From: Mariprofundaceae bacterium | GTDB lineage: Bacteria; Pseudomonadota; Zetaproteobacteria; Mariprofundales; Mariprofundaceae | Direction: 5' to 3' | DNA length: 15,340 nucleotides | NCBI GenBank assembly: GCA_027035825.1 | Contig: JALVTX010000310.1 | Coordinates: forward strand, 1 to 15,340 | Shown: piece after piece, positions 7,251 to 12,729 of the stretch | Position numbering within the stretch: the first letter of the stretch is position 1 | Layout of the letters: each line of letters starts with the position of its first letter | The notes under the pieces: model-generated | The model's input: the letters and a program-made list of their open reading frames with translations, nothing else | Databases searched by the model: none | What the model was told of the DNA's origin: nothing | Translations under genes and position numbers: made by a program

Positions 7251-7459
7251 TTGAACGTGATCAGAAGCAACAAATGGCTATCCCGAATTGCGCTGGTGAT
7301 GACGCTGGTTTTCACGCTCACGAGTTGCGCATCCGTTCCGGGAAAACACGGCAGGAGAAGGGCTCCATCGTGGGCGCGGCCGGCGGCGCCGTGGCAGGCG
7401 CCATCGCGGGCGGCGTGGCCGGGTACGTTCTCGGCTCGCTGGTCGGCAAGTCTTACTAA
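7251..7459 (+). CDS. Small glycine-zipper lipoprotein split between two frames (frameshifted or recoded), 3' end cut by IS630
   Basis: From TTG 7251 the frame encodes a lipoprotein signal peptide, a basic N-terminus then a hydrophobic stretch ending in the lipobox LTSC with Cys26. After Pro-Gly-Lys (about residue 32) this frame turns into arginine-rich nonsense and runs to a stop at 7478. The -1 frame from the same point reads KTRQEKGSIVGAAGGAVAG and on to VLGSLVGKSY, a classic glycine-zipper membrane segment, and stops at 7457-7459. Joined, they make about 69 residues with an OsmB-like layout (OsmB: about 72 residues, lipoprotein plus glycine zipper). The join coincides with the heptamer G GGA AAA, so -1 recoding is as possible as a mutation. 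The TAA stop belongs to the IS630 end, so the native C-terminus is lost. Function is unknown; relatives are envelope stress lipoproteins. Confidence 0.6.
7340..7346 (+). other. Candidate -1 frameshift slippery heptamer G GGA AAA
   Basis: Its phase matches the X XXY YYZ rule relative to the signal-peptide frame: zero-frame codons GGA AAA re-pair as GGG AAA after a -1 slip. It lies exactly between the lipobox-encoding frame and the glycine-zipper frame. A GC-rich hairpin candidate (GGCGC against GCGCC, about 30 bases downstream) follows. Confidence 0.4.
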
Positions 7460-7474
7460 GACGTGCACAATAGT
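7456..7474 (+). repeat. Left terminal inverted repeat of IS630 element
   Basis: CTAAGACGTGCACAATAGT, preceded by TA. Its CTAA supplies the TAA stop (7457-7459) now used by the lipoprotein frame. Confidence 0.75.
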
Positions 7475-7493
7475 CTGATCATTGAGTTGTTGC

Positions 7494-8522
7494 TCAGAGG
7501 GCATATGCGCACTCGGGATGCCGGAAGAAGCCTCGAATGATGCGCGGCAGTTTCTGGAGCTTGCGCAAGGCGGAGATGACCAGCCGTTTCAGTTTGTCGG
7601 AGCCGGTGATCACCTGCTTGCCCACCTGATGCGACTTCGCATGTCGCCAGATCTGCTCCACCGGGTTCAGCTCGGGGGAGTATGGCGGCAGGAAATGCAG
7701 CTCCAGCCGGCCCTGCTGGCTCTCCACGAATGTCCGCACCGCCTTGCTCTTGTGCACCGGGTGATTGTCCAGCACCAGATACACCGGCCGCTCGCTGTCG
7801 TGCGCCAGACGCTTGAGAAAGCGGATGAACACCTTCGCGTTCATCGTCCCCGCATACGTCATGAACCGGAAATCCCCCCGCGCCGTCACCGCTCCCACCA
7901 TGTTCAGCGAAAAACGCGCTCCCGTCGTCCTCACCACCGGCGTCTGGCCCGTCTTCGCCCACGTCGTTCCCGCATGGTGATCCGAACGCACCGCCGACTC
8001 GTCCAGGAACGCAATCACCGCGCCATGCGCCTTCGCCTTGCGCTTCAGCGCCGGGTATTCCTCCTCCTTCCACCGCCTCACGCGCTCCGCATCCTGCTGC
8101 CAAGCCCGAAACAGCGGCCGGTGCGGACTCAGGCCAAGCTGCTTCAGCAAACGCGCAATGCTCCACCGGCTCAGCTTCACCCCGAACCGACGTTCGATCA
8201 GCTCGCCCACCAGCTTCAGCGTCCACAGCGCAAACGGAAAGTTCAGCTGGCGAGGATCATGCTTCGTGATCGTCTCATACAGCCACTCCACCTGCTTCGC
8301 GTTCGGCTTCGGCTTGCGACCGCCTCGCTTGCCCGCCTTCAACGCATCCCAGCCGCCCGCTCGATACAGCGCCAGCCAGCCAAACAGCGCCGACCGCGAT
8401 ACGCCCATCCCTTCGCATACCACCTAAACCGGCGTCCCCGCATGCACCCGGCTCACCGCCTGCCGCCGAAATTCCGTCAGTTCCTTGTGGCTCAATCGCC
8501 TCAGATCCGTTCCCTTCTTCAT
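7494..8522 (-). pseudogene. IS630-family DDE transposase with in-frame amber at codon 33
   Basis: Read from ATG 8522, the protein starts MKKGTDLRRLSHKELTEFRRQ, the usual N-terminus of this family. It meets TAG at 8426-8424 (codon 33), inside the first helix-turn-helix, and continues in the same frame for 309 codons to 7494. With the amber read through it is 342 residues, normal for the family. The N-terminal winged-helix regions bind the ends. The catalytic triad is visible as FLDES (first Asp), LVLDNHPVH (second Asp) and the Glu of PPYSPELNPVEQIW. A GTG at 8423 directly after the stop is available as a restart, but that product would lack the start of the DNA-binding domain. Most likely the copy is inactive unless the amber is suppressed. 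Confidence 0.87.
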
Positions 8523-8558
8523 CCTGAAATCTTACCAAAAGACAATTCCCGCGTCTAT

Positions 8559-8577
8559 ACTAAAATGCACTTCTTAG
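8559..8577 (-). repeat. Right terminal inverted repeat of IS630 element
   Basis: Read on the minus strand it is CTAAGAAGTGCATTTTAGT, which matches the left repeat at 15 of 19 positions. It is flanked by TA at 8578-8579, inside IS3 orfB. Confidence 0.75.
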
Positions 8578-8657
8578 TATGTGGGCGGCGCGATCGGCAA
8601 CATGGCACAGATCGGCTCGACACCGTACTCACCTCGATGGCGGTCAATGAAATCCAT
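8574..8657 (-). pseudogene. IS3-family transposase OrfB, N-terminal fragment cut by IS630
   Basis: From ATG 8657 the frame reads MDFIDRHRGEYGVEPICAM, then LPIAPPTY, the well-known N-terminus of OrfB in IS3 elements (FID-HR-YGVEPIC--LPIAPSTYY). After 27 residues it runs into the IS630 end, whose TAA stops it. The integrase core (DDE) is absent from the window. This frame is -1 relative to orfA, as expected for the OrfAB frameshift arrangement. Confidence 0.85.
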
Positions 8658-8659
8658 CA

Positions 8660-8977
8660 TCACCTCCGTTTGCCGCCCTGCTCCGCCTGGGCGAAAAAAG
8701 CCGCCGCCTTGCGCAAAATCTCGTTTGCGCGCCTGAGTTCGCGGTTTTCCCGTTCCAGCTCCTTCAGACGCTGGCGATCTTCCGAACTCACGCCAGCCCT
8801 GACGCCCGAATCAATCTCCGCTCGAACCCACTTTCTCAACGTCTCCGGCGAACAGCCTATCTTCGATGCCACCGAAACAATCGCTGACCACTGGGACGGA
8901 TGCTCCGGCTCGCTCGTCAGAACCAGGCGAACCGCTCGCTCTCGCACTTCCGGGGAATATCTCGCTTGTCTGTTCAT
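8660..8977 (-). CDS. IS3-family transposase OrfA (helix-turn-helix protein)
   Basis: A 105-residue protein. The N-terminal helix-turn-helix (about 1-55, with YSPEVRERAVRLVL and GCSPETLRKWV) binds the element's ends. A leucine-zipper-like coiled coil follows (about 65-95, with RLKELERENRELRRANEILRKA) and mediates multimerisation. Near the end lies a T TTT TTC slippery heptamer leading into the -1 orfB frame. The gene is intact, but without the OrfB catalytic domain it cannot transpose. OrfA alone can act as an inhibitor or regulator for IS3 elements, but any activity here is conjecture. Confidence 0.92.
   Translation of the reverse strand: MNRQARYSPEVRERAVRLVLTSEPEHPSQWSAIVSVASKIGCSPETLRKWVRAEIDSGVRAGVSSEDRQRLKELERENRELRRANEILRKAAAFFAQAEQGGKRR
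8693..8699 (-). other. Slippery heptamer T TTT TTC of IS3 orfA/orfB
   Basis: On the minus strand the codons GCT TTT TTC lie near the end of orfA, and orfB is in the -1 frame. This is the usual place and phase for the OrfAB fusion frameshift of IS3 elements. Confidence 0.6.
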
Positions 8978-9002
8978 CGGCCAAACCTCTCAAGTCTTTT
9001 GG

Positions 9003-9027
9003 CCTCCGACAAACACGGGGCGGTTCA
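9003..9027 (-). repeat. Terminal inverted repeat (orfA-proximal end) of IS3 element
   Basis: The minus-strand sequence starts TGAACCGCCCCGTGTTTG. The TG start and GC-rich body are typical of IS3-family ends. It joins vapC directly after the codons for Asn-Glu-Ser. Confidence 0.7.
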
Positions 9028-9125
9028 CTTTCGTTAGGTACATTCTCAAACCATGAGACAACAACAGGGGAGGGAGCTGGCCGGGCCAATTCAGAGATGA
9101 CGTTGGTGTCGAGCAGATAGCTCAC
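9028..9125 (-). pseudogene. VapC-type PIN-domain toxin, N-terminal stub cut by IS3
   Basis: GTG 9125 starts MSYLLDTNVISELARPAPS, the start of VapC/FitB PIN-domain ribonucleases, with the first metal-binding aspartate in LLDTN. After 33 residues (ending WFENVPNES) the frame enters the terminal repeat of the IS3 element, and the following residues are IS sequence. The remaining three quarters of the toxin, including the other acidic residues, are not in the window. The GTG overlaps the antitoxin stop (GTGA), the usual coupled arrangement. The toxin is certainly inactive as it stands. Confidence 0.87.
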
Positions 9126-9370
9126 AGGCCCGCATCCCTGGCGGGCGACCGGTCGCGTTCGATGTCCAGCTCCATGTCGGCCAGCGGGGAGGAGCGAACG
9201 AGCTCCACGAAGCGGGGTCGCCGTCGTCTCATGGCATCATATTCCTCGGCCGACACGATGATGGCCGCGGGTTTGCCGCGGACGGTGACCTGCTGCGGCC
9301 CTTCCTTGCGGGCGCGTTGAATGACCTCGCTCAATTTGGCCTTGGCTTCCTGCAGCTGCCATTGTTCCAT
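9122..9370 (-). CDS. Phd/YefM-family antitoxin, now without its toxin
   Basis: An 82-residue antitoxin. The N-terminal Phd/YefM domain (about 1-52) is clear: WQLQEAKAKLSEVIQRA, then PQQVTVRGKPAAIIVSAEEYDAM. It binds DNA as a dimer in this family. The C-terminal tail (about 53-82), rich in charged residues, would wrap around the toxin. ATG 9370 has a GGAGG site 5 bases upstream. The partner gene downstream is a VapC stub destroyed by an IS3 element, so this is an orphan that may persist as an autorepressor or as protection against related toxins. A palindrome upstream is a likely operator. Confidence 0.9.
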   Translation of the reverse strand: MEQWQLQEAKAKLSEVIQRARKEGPQQVTVRGKPAAIIVSAEEYDAMRRRRPRFVELVRSSPLADMELDIERDRSPARDAGL

Positions 9371-9382
9371 ATCGACCTCCAG

Positions 9383-9402
9383 AGACTGGTCAGACTAGTC
9401 TG
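9383..9402 (-). promoter_or_regulatory. Candidate operator of the antitoxin gene
   Basis: A perfect 12-bp palindrome CAGACTAGTCTG (9391-9402) lies 20 bases upstream of the antitoxin ATG. AGACTGGT (9383-9390) next to it repeats the half-site AGACTAGT after 9 bp. Phd-family antitoxins bind such palindromes in their own promoter. The promoter elements themselves are not clear. Confidence 0.5.
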
Positions 9403-9500
9403 CATGAAGGCAAAGGCAAGCGGCGCGGGGATGGAGTGGCCAGAGTCGTGTTGCGCGGCGGCTTGCCCGAGGCCCGGAATGGTGGGTGGAAAATTCGCCC

Positions 9501-9528
9501 TTGCCCCCCCCCCTTGTATGGATATTTT
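9501..9528 (+). promoter_or_regulatory. Putative promoter with a 10-base poly-C tract in its spacer
   Basis: A possible -35 TTGCCC (9501-9506) and -10 TATTTT (9523-9528) are 16 bases apart. The run of ten C (9504-9513) starts in the -35 and fills half of the spacer. Length changes of the run would alter the spacing. Transcription would start near 9535, about 55 bases before the lipoprotein start. The -35 match is weak, so the promoter is uncertain; the C run is plainly seen. Confidence 0.45.
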
Positions 9529-9574
9529 ACGCCCCTGATGGCGGAGGGTGTATTCGCCAGAGGCAATCAGCATG

Positions 9575-9582
9575 AAAGGAGG
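9575..9582 (+). promoter_or_regulatory. Ribosome binding site deciding the lipoprotein start
   Basis: AAAGGAGG lies 7 bases before ATG 9590. The in-frame ATG at 9572 immediately precedes the site and cannot use it, so 9590 is preferred. Confidence 0.75.
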
Positions 9583-9589
9583 ATCGGGA

Positions 9590-12385
9590 ATGATGCGAAC
9601 GAAGATGATTTCCGCCTTGGCGGCCTGCGCGCTGGCGCTGGCGGCCTGCGGCGGCGGTGGAGGCGGCGGCAGCGCCGCGGCTGGCGGTGGAGGCGGCGGT
9701 GCGGCCGTTTCCGGCGCGGCCAACCTGGGCGTGGTGATCGGCGCCAGGGTTCAGGCCTTCAAGTTGTCGAACATCAATGGCGCGCCCATTGCAACGGGCG
9801 TCACCAAGGCCGACGGCAGCTTCAACATCAATATCACGGGCTATGCCGGGCCGGTTTTGTATGAGCTTTCATACCGAGCCGGAGCAACCTATTTCGATGA
9901 GGCCGCGGGGCAAACCAAGCCTTTCCCCCAAAACAAGTTTCTTCACGCGGTGGCGGACAAGCCGGGCGGCACGGTGGTCATTTCTCCGTTGACGGAAATC
10001 GCGGCGCAGGCATTGCTCAAGCGCTTCCAGGCAAACAAGTCGTTGACCGCGGCGGATGTGGCCAACGCGCACAAGCAGGTGGCCCAGGCTTTCGGCCTGC
10101 CGAACACGGATATCTTGCGCACCGTTCCGACGGACTTGTCGAAATCCGCGGGCGCGGCGAACAGCGGCGCGACCAAATACGCATCGGTGCTGGCGGCTTG
10201 GGCCGTGATGGCCAGGAATGCCAACAGCGACCCCGTGACGCTGGCGTCAACATATGGCGGCAAGATGGCGGGGGCGAACGGCGCGATTCAGGCGCCGCAA
10301 GGGCTGGCCACGGGCCAGACCTTCGCCGTTCTGAAGAACATCGCGAACCGGCTGAAAAACGGTCAGCTCTCCCTGCCGGCCAAGGTGAAGAAGCCCGCCG
10401 TTTTTGCCATTCCGGTTGGTTTTGCTAACGGCAACGGCGGCGCTGGCAACGCGGGCGCTGGCAACGCGGGCGCTGGCAACGCGGGCGCTGGCAACGCGGG
10501 CGCTGGCAACGCGGGCGCTGGCAACGCGGGCGCTGGCAACGCGGGCGCTGGCAACGCGGGCGCTGGCAACGGCGGTGCTGGCAACGGCGGTGCTGGCAAC
10601 GGCGGTGCTGGCAACGGCGGTGCTGGCAACGGCGGTGCTGGCAACGGCGGTGCTGGCAATGGCGGTGCTGGCAATGGCGGTGCTGGCAATGGCGGTGCTG
10701 GCAATGGCGGTGCTGGCAATGGCGGTGCTGGCAATGGCGGTGCTGGCAATGGCGGTGCTGGCAACGCGGGCCAGGGCAACCAGACGCAGCCCCCGGCCGT
10801 TCAGACCAACAATGGTTCGCTGACCGTGACCGTGGTGGACTCGAAGACCAATCTGAAAGTGTCTGGCGCGATTGTGGTGCTGGACAACAATGCAGTCCAG
10901 CAGACGACGAACGCCAATGGCGTGGCGGCTTTCACGGGGATTGCGCCGGGCAAGCATGACGTGTCCGTGTTCAAGGATGGCTACTCATGGGTCACGGCCA
11001 TGCAGGTCAACGCGGCCAACGTGAGCGTGCCGATTGATCCGCTGCCGGCCAGGCCGGCGCAGAATGGCATCATGCTGCGCATGCCGGTGAAGGGCAATCC
11101 GGCGTTGACGCCGGCTGGCAGTCCAAACCCGAACAGCGTGAATTATCATCTGTTTGCCTTGTTCACGGTGAACGGCAAGACCTATCAGGCGCAGGGCTAT
11201 CCGGAGCAGCAACAGGCCGCCGGGGGCCAAGGCGGTCAGGTTCCGCCGCAGGGCGGCCAGGGCGCGCAGCCGGTATTCGTGACGGATGCGAACGGCAACG
11301 TCTACTACGACTTCGACTTCAGCCTTGGCAACGCTTATACGGCCGGCCAGCAGTTGACGGGAACGCTGAAGCTGCACGAGCTCAAGCAGACCGTGCTGCC
11401 GAATACGACCATGACCACAGGCGCGGGTACGTACTATGCCGAGAAGAGCTCGCTGGTGAATGTGTTGACGGTGGGCAATGTCACCGCCACGGTGCAGGCG
11501 AATATCTATGGCAATGGCGGCGCCGGGCAGGCGCAGCCAACGCCAACCACCCTGATGCTGGCGACCTTCGCGGCGCCGCCCACGCAGACGACGCTGGCGA
11601 CGGTGAGCAGCTTCTCCGCGCCGCAGGCCGTGACGCAGGCGCCGGCGTTCAATGGGCAGCCGAACTCGACTCCTGTTGCATCGATCGCCATGCTGCCGGG
11701 GAATCCTCCGGCGAACGCCATCCCGTTCGGGAGCTGGTCAGCCTACGGCAATGCCATGGGGACGCCCGCGAACTGGAATGCCGACCTCTCGGGCGCCTAC
11801 TCGGGCGTTTTGCAGCCGGCGAATACGGCGACGGTGACCATCGTGGCCAGCGCCTACGGCAACGGGACGGACTGGACCAAGTGGCTGAACGTGAACACGG
11901 GCGGCGCCGTGAGCGTGACTCCGGCCATCAGCGCGGCGCCCGCCGTGACGGCGACGAATGGCGTGGCGGCGACTGGCCCGACCATCTCGTGGACGCCGGC
12001 GCAGGGGCCGACGGGCCTCGTGCAGACGCTGGATATCCACGATACGCTGTGCTGGCCGCAGGGAAGCGTGACCTCCATCGGCTCGAACGATCCGGGCGGT
12101 GCGGCCTGCATGCAGGCCTTCAACACCCAGAACCCGCAGCAGGATGCCACCGTCTGGGCCATCGTCGCGCCCGCGGGCGTGAGCCAGGTCACGCTGCCGG
12201 CGGTTCCGGCCGCCATCACGCGCAGGCTGGTGGCGCCGGGCGGGACCTACAGCATCCAGACGGGCGCGTTTTCCGTGAATGGCTGGACGTACGAACAGGC
12301 GCTGCTTGGCATGAAGACCAACCAGCCCATTCCGACGCCGTTCGAGAACATGAACGCAACGACGCCTGTTTCCTGGACGCGCTAG
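9590..12385 (+). CDS. Large repeat-containing lipoprotein with Ig-like/carboxypeptidase-regulatory domain, function unknown
   Basis: A 931-residue predicted lipoprotein. The signal peptide MMRTKMISALAACALALAAC ends in the lipobox LAAC with Cys20. A flexible Gly/Ala/Ser linker follows (about 21-45). Residues about 46-280 start with a beta domain (GVTKADGSFNINITGYAGPV) and continue with PLTEIAAQALL and an alpha-rich part. Residues 284-394 are 22 pentapeptide repeats of Gly-Ala-Gly-Asn-Ala/Gly. A carboxypeptidase-regulatory-like Ig fold follows at about 407-485 (LTVTVVDSKTNLKVSGAIVVL, ANGVAAFTGIAPGKHDVSVF). The C-terminal 450 residues, rich in Ala, Thr, Asn and Pro and with few cysteines, match no domain I recognise. 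It is likely anchored in the outer membrane and exposed or periplasmic. It is alone in its transcription unit, with a poly-C tract upstream and an intrinsic terminator downstream. An adhesin or matrix role is conjecture. Confidence 0.85.
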   Translation: MMRTKMISALAACALALAACGGGGGGGSAAAGGGGGGAAVSGAANLGVVIGARVQAFKLSNINGAPIATGVTKADGSFNINITGYAGPVLYELSYRAGATYFDEAAGQTKPFPQNKFLHAVADKPGGTVVISPLTEIAAQALLKRFQANKSLTAADVANAHKQVAQAFGLPNTDILRTVPTDLSKSAGAANSGATKYASVLAAWAVMARNANSDPVTLASTYGGKMAGANGAIQAPQGLATGQTFAVLKNIANRLKNGQLSLPAKVKKPAVFAIPVGFANGNGGAGNAGAGNAGAGNAGAGNAGAGNAGAGNAGAGNAGAGNAGAGNGGAGNGGAGNGGAGNGGAGNGGAGNGGAGNGGAGNGGAGNGGAGNGGAGNGGAGNGGAGNGGAGNAGQGNQTQPPAVQTNNGSLTVTVVDSKTNLKVSGAIVVLDNNAVQQTTNANGVAAFTGIAPGKHDVSVFKDGYSWVTAMQVNAANVSVPIDPLPARPAQNGIMLRMPVKGNPALTPAGSPNPNSVNYHLFALFTVNGKTYQAQGYPEQQQAAGGQGGQVPPQGGQGAQPVFVTDANGNVYYDFDFSLGNAYTAGQQLTGTLKLHELKQTVLPNTTMTTGAGTYYAEKSSLVNVLTVGNVTATVQANIYGNGGAGQAQPTPTTLMLATFAAPPTQTTLATVSSFSAPQAVTQAPAFNGQPNSTPVASIAMLPGNPPANAIPFGSWSAYGNAMGTPANWNADLSGAYSGVLQPANTATVTIVASAYGNGTDWTKWLNVNTGGAVSVTPAISAAPAVTATNGVAATGPTISWTPAQGPTGLVQTLDIHDTLCWPQGSVTSIGSNDPGGAACMQAFNTQNPQQDATVWAIVAPAGVSQVTLPAVPAAITRRLVAPGGTYSIQTGAFSVNGWTYEQALLGMKTNQPIPTPFENMNATTPVSWTR
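10439..10773 (+). repeat. 15-bp coding tandem repeat, 22 units
   Basis: Units encode Gly-Ala-Gly-Asn-Ala or -Gly. There are three homogeneous blocks: eight GGCGCTGGCAACGCG, one hybrid unit, five GGTGCTGGCAACGGC, seven GGTGCTGGCAATGGC and one final unit ending AACGCG. Because the unit is five codons, copy-number change keeps the frame. The repeat has no stop in any of the six frames, which creates several spurious long frames here. Confidence 0.95.
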
Positions 12386-12411
12386 CGCGCGTGGCGCGAT
12401 TGGCGGCGAAA

Positions 12412-12434
12412 GGGCTCCCTCGGGAGCCCTTTTT
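12412..12434 (+). terminator. Intrinsic terminator of the large lipoprotein gene
   Basis: A 7-bp stem GGGCTCC/GGAGCCC with loop CTCG is followed by TTTTT (12430-12434), 27 bases after the stop codon. Confidence 0.88.
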
Positions 12435-12489
12435 GCTTTCCGCGCGCTGGTCAGCGATGTCGCCAGACGAGACACGGCTGACCCTGCTC

Positions 12490-12713
12490 GTAGGAGCGGC
12501 CTCCCGACCGCGAATTTCCGGCGCATGACATCATGGCCGACCAAGGATGCCGCCGCCATTCGCGGCCAGAGGCCGCTCCTGCATCGCGATGATTCCTCCG
12601 GGGATCGCGGCGTGGACGCCGCTCCTACGAGATGACGATTCCATCGGTAGGAGGGGCCTCTGGCCCCGCACGAATCCGTCGCCCACGTTCGCTGGTCTGG
12701 AGACCGTTCCCAC
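12490..12713. repeat. Intergenic palindromic repeat cluster, left of the sulfotransferase gene
   Basis: This stretch between the lipoprotein terminator and the sulfotransferase gene has no gene that I can support. It holds REP-like hairpin units of the TTCGCGGC...GCCGCTCC(T/C)AC type. One inverted unit is at 12490-12514. Then come C (12559-12582), A (12604-12629), B with GGTAGGAGGGGCCTC...GGCCCCG (12644-12673) and C (12684-12713). The A-B-C order recurs in the right-hand cluster. Confidence 0.85.
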
Positions 12714-12729
12714 GGCCTTGCAGCGCCGG

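Larger units (their letters stand above)
7456..8577 (-). mobile_element. IS630-family insertion sequence, 1122 bp, transposase interrupted
   Basis: The ends are defined by imperfect terminal inverted repeats matching at 15 of 19 positions, each flanked by TA (7454-7455 and 8578-8579), the target dinucleotide of IS630/Tc1-mariner elements. It contains one leftward transposase gene with an internal amber codon. The left flank is a glycine-zipper lipoprotein gene; the right flank is orfB of an IS3-family element. The two flanks do not belong together, so a rearrangement followed insertion. Confidence 0.85.
8578..9027 (-). mobile_element. IS3-family element, truncated (orfA and start of orfB only)
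   Basis: The outer end is at 9027, where a terminal repeat beginning TGAACCGCCCCG starts on the minus strand, about 50 bases before orfA. About 80 bases of orfB remain before the IS630 junction; the rest of orfB and the other end are missing. The element sits inside a vapC-type gene. Confidence 0.85.

Noticed and set aside
7451..8640. Apparent continuation of the glycine-zipper protein across the IS630 (reading KSYVGGAIGNMAQIG after removing the element and one TA)
   Set aside because: The right-hand sequence is the antisense of IS3 orfB (FIDRHRGEYGVEPIC), so the glycine-rich reading is a coincidence.
7482..9056. Plus-strand open frame of 524 codons over the IS elements
   Set aside because: It is antisense to the IS630 transposase and IS3 orfA, with Arg/His/Pro-rich shadow composition.
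10439..10773. CRISPR array
   Set aside because: Units are 15 bp with no spacers and lie in frame in a coding sequence.
10439..10773. RTX calcium-binding repeats
   Set aside because: The pentapeptide GAGN(A/G) lacks the aspartates and the nine-residue period of RTX.
10247..10957. Long repetitive frames on both strands (VASAR/IASTA, PAPPL, ALATR-type)
   Set aside because: They are products of the 15-bp repeat, which has no stop in any frame. Only the lipoprotein frame has a signal peptide and a ribosome binding site.
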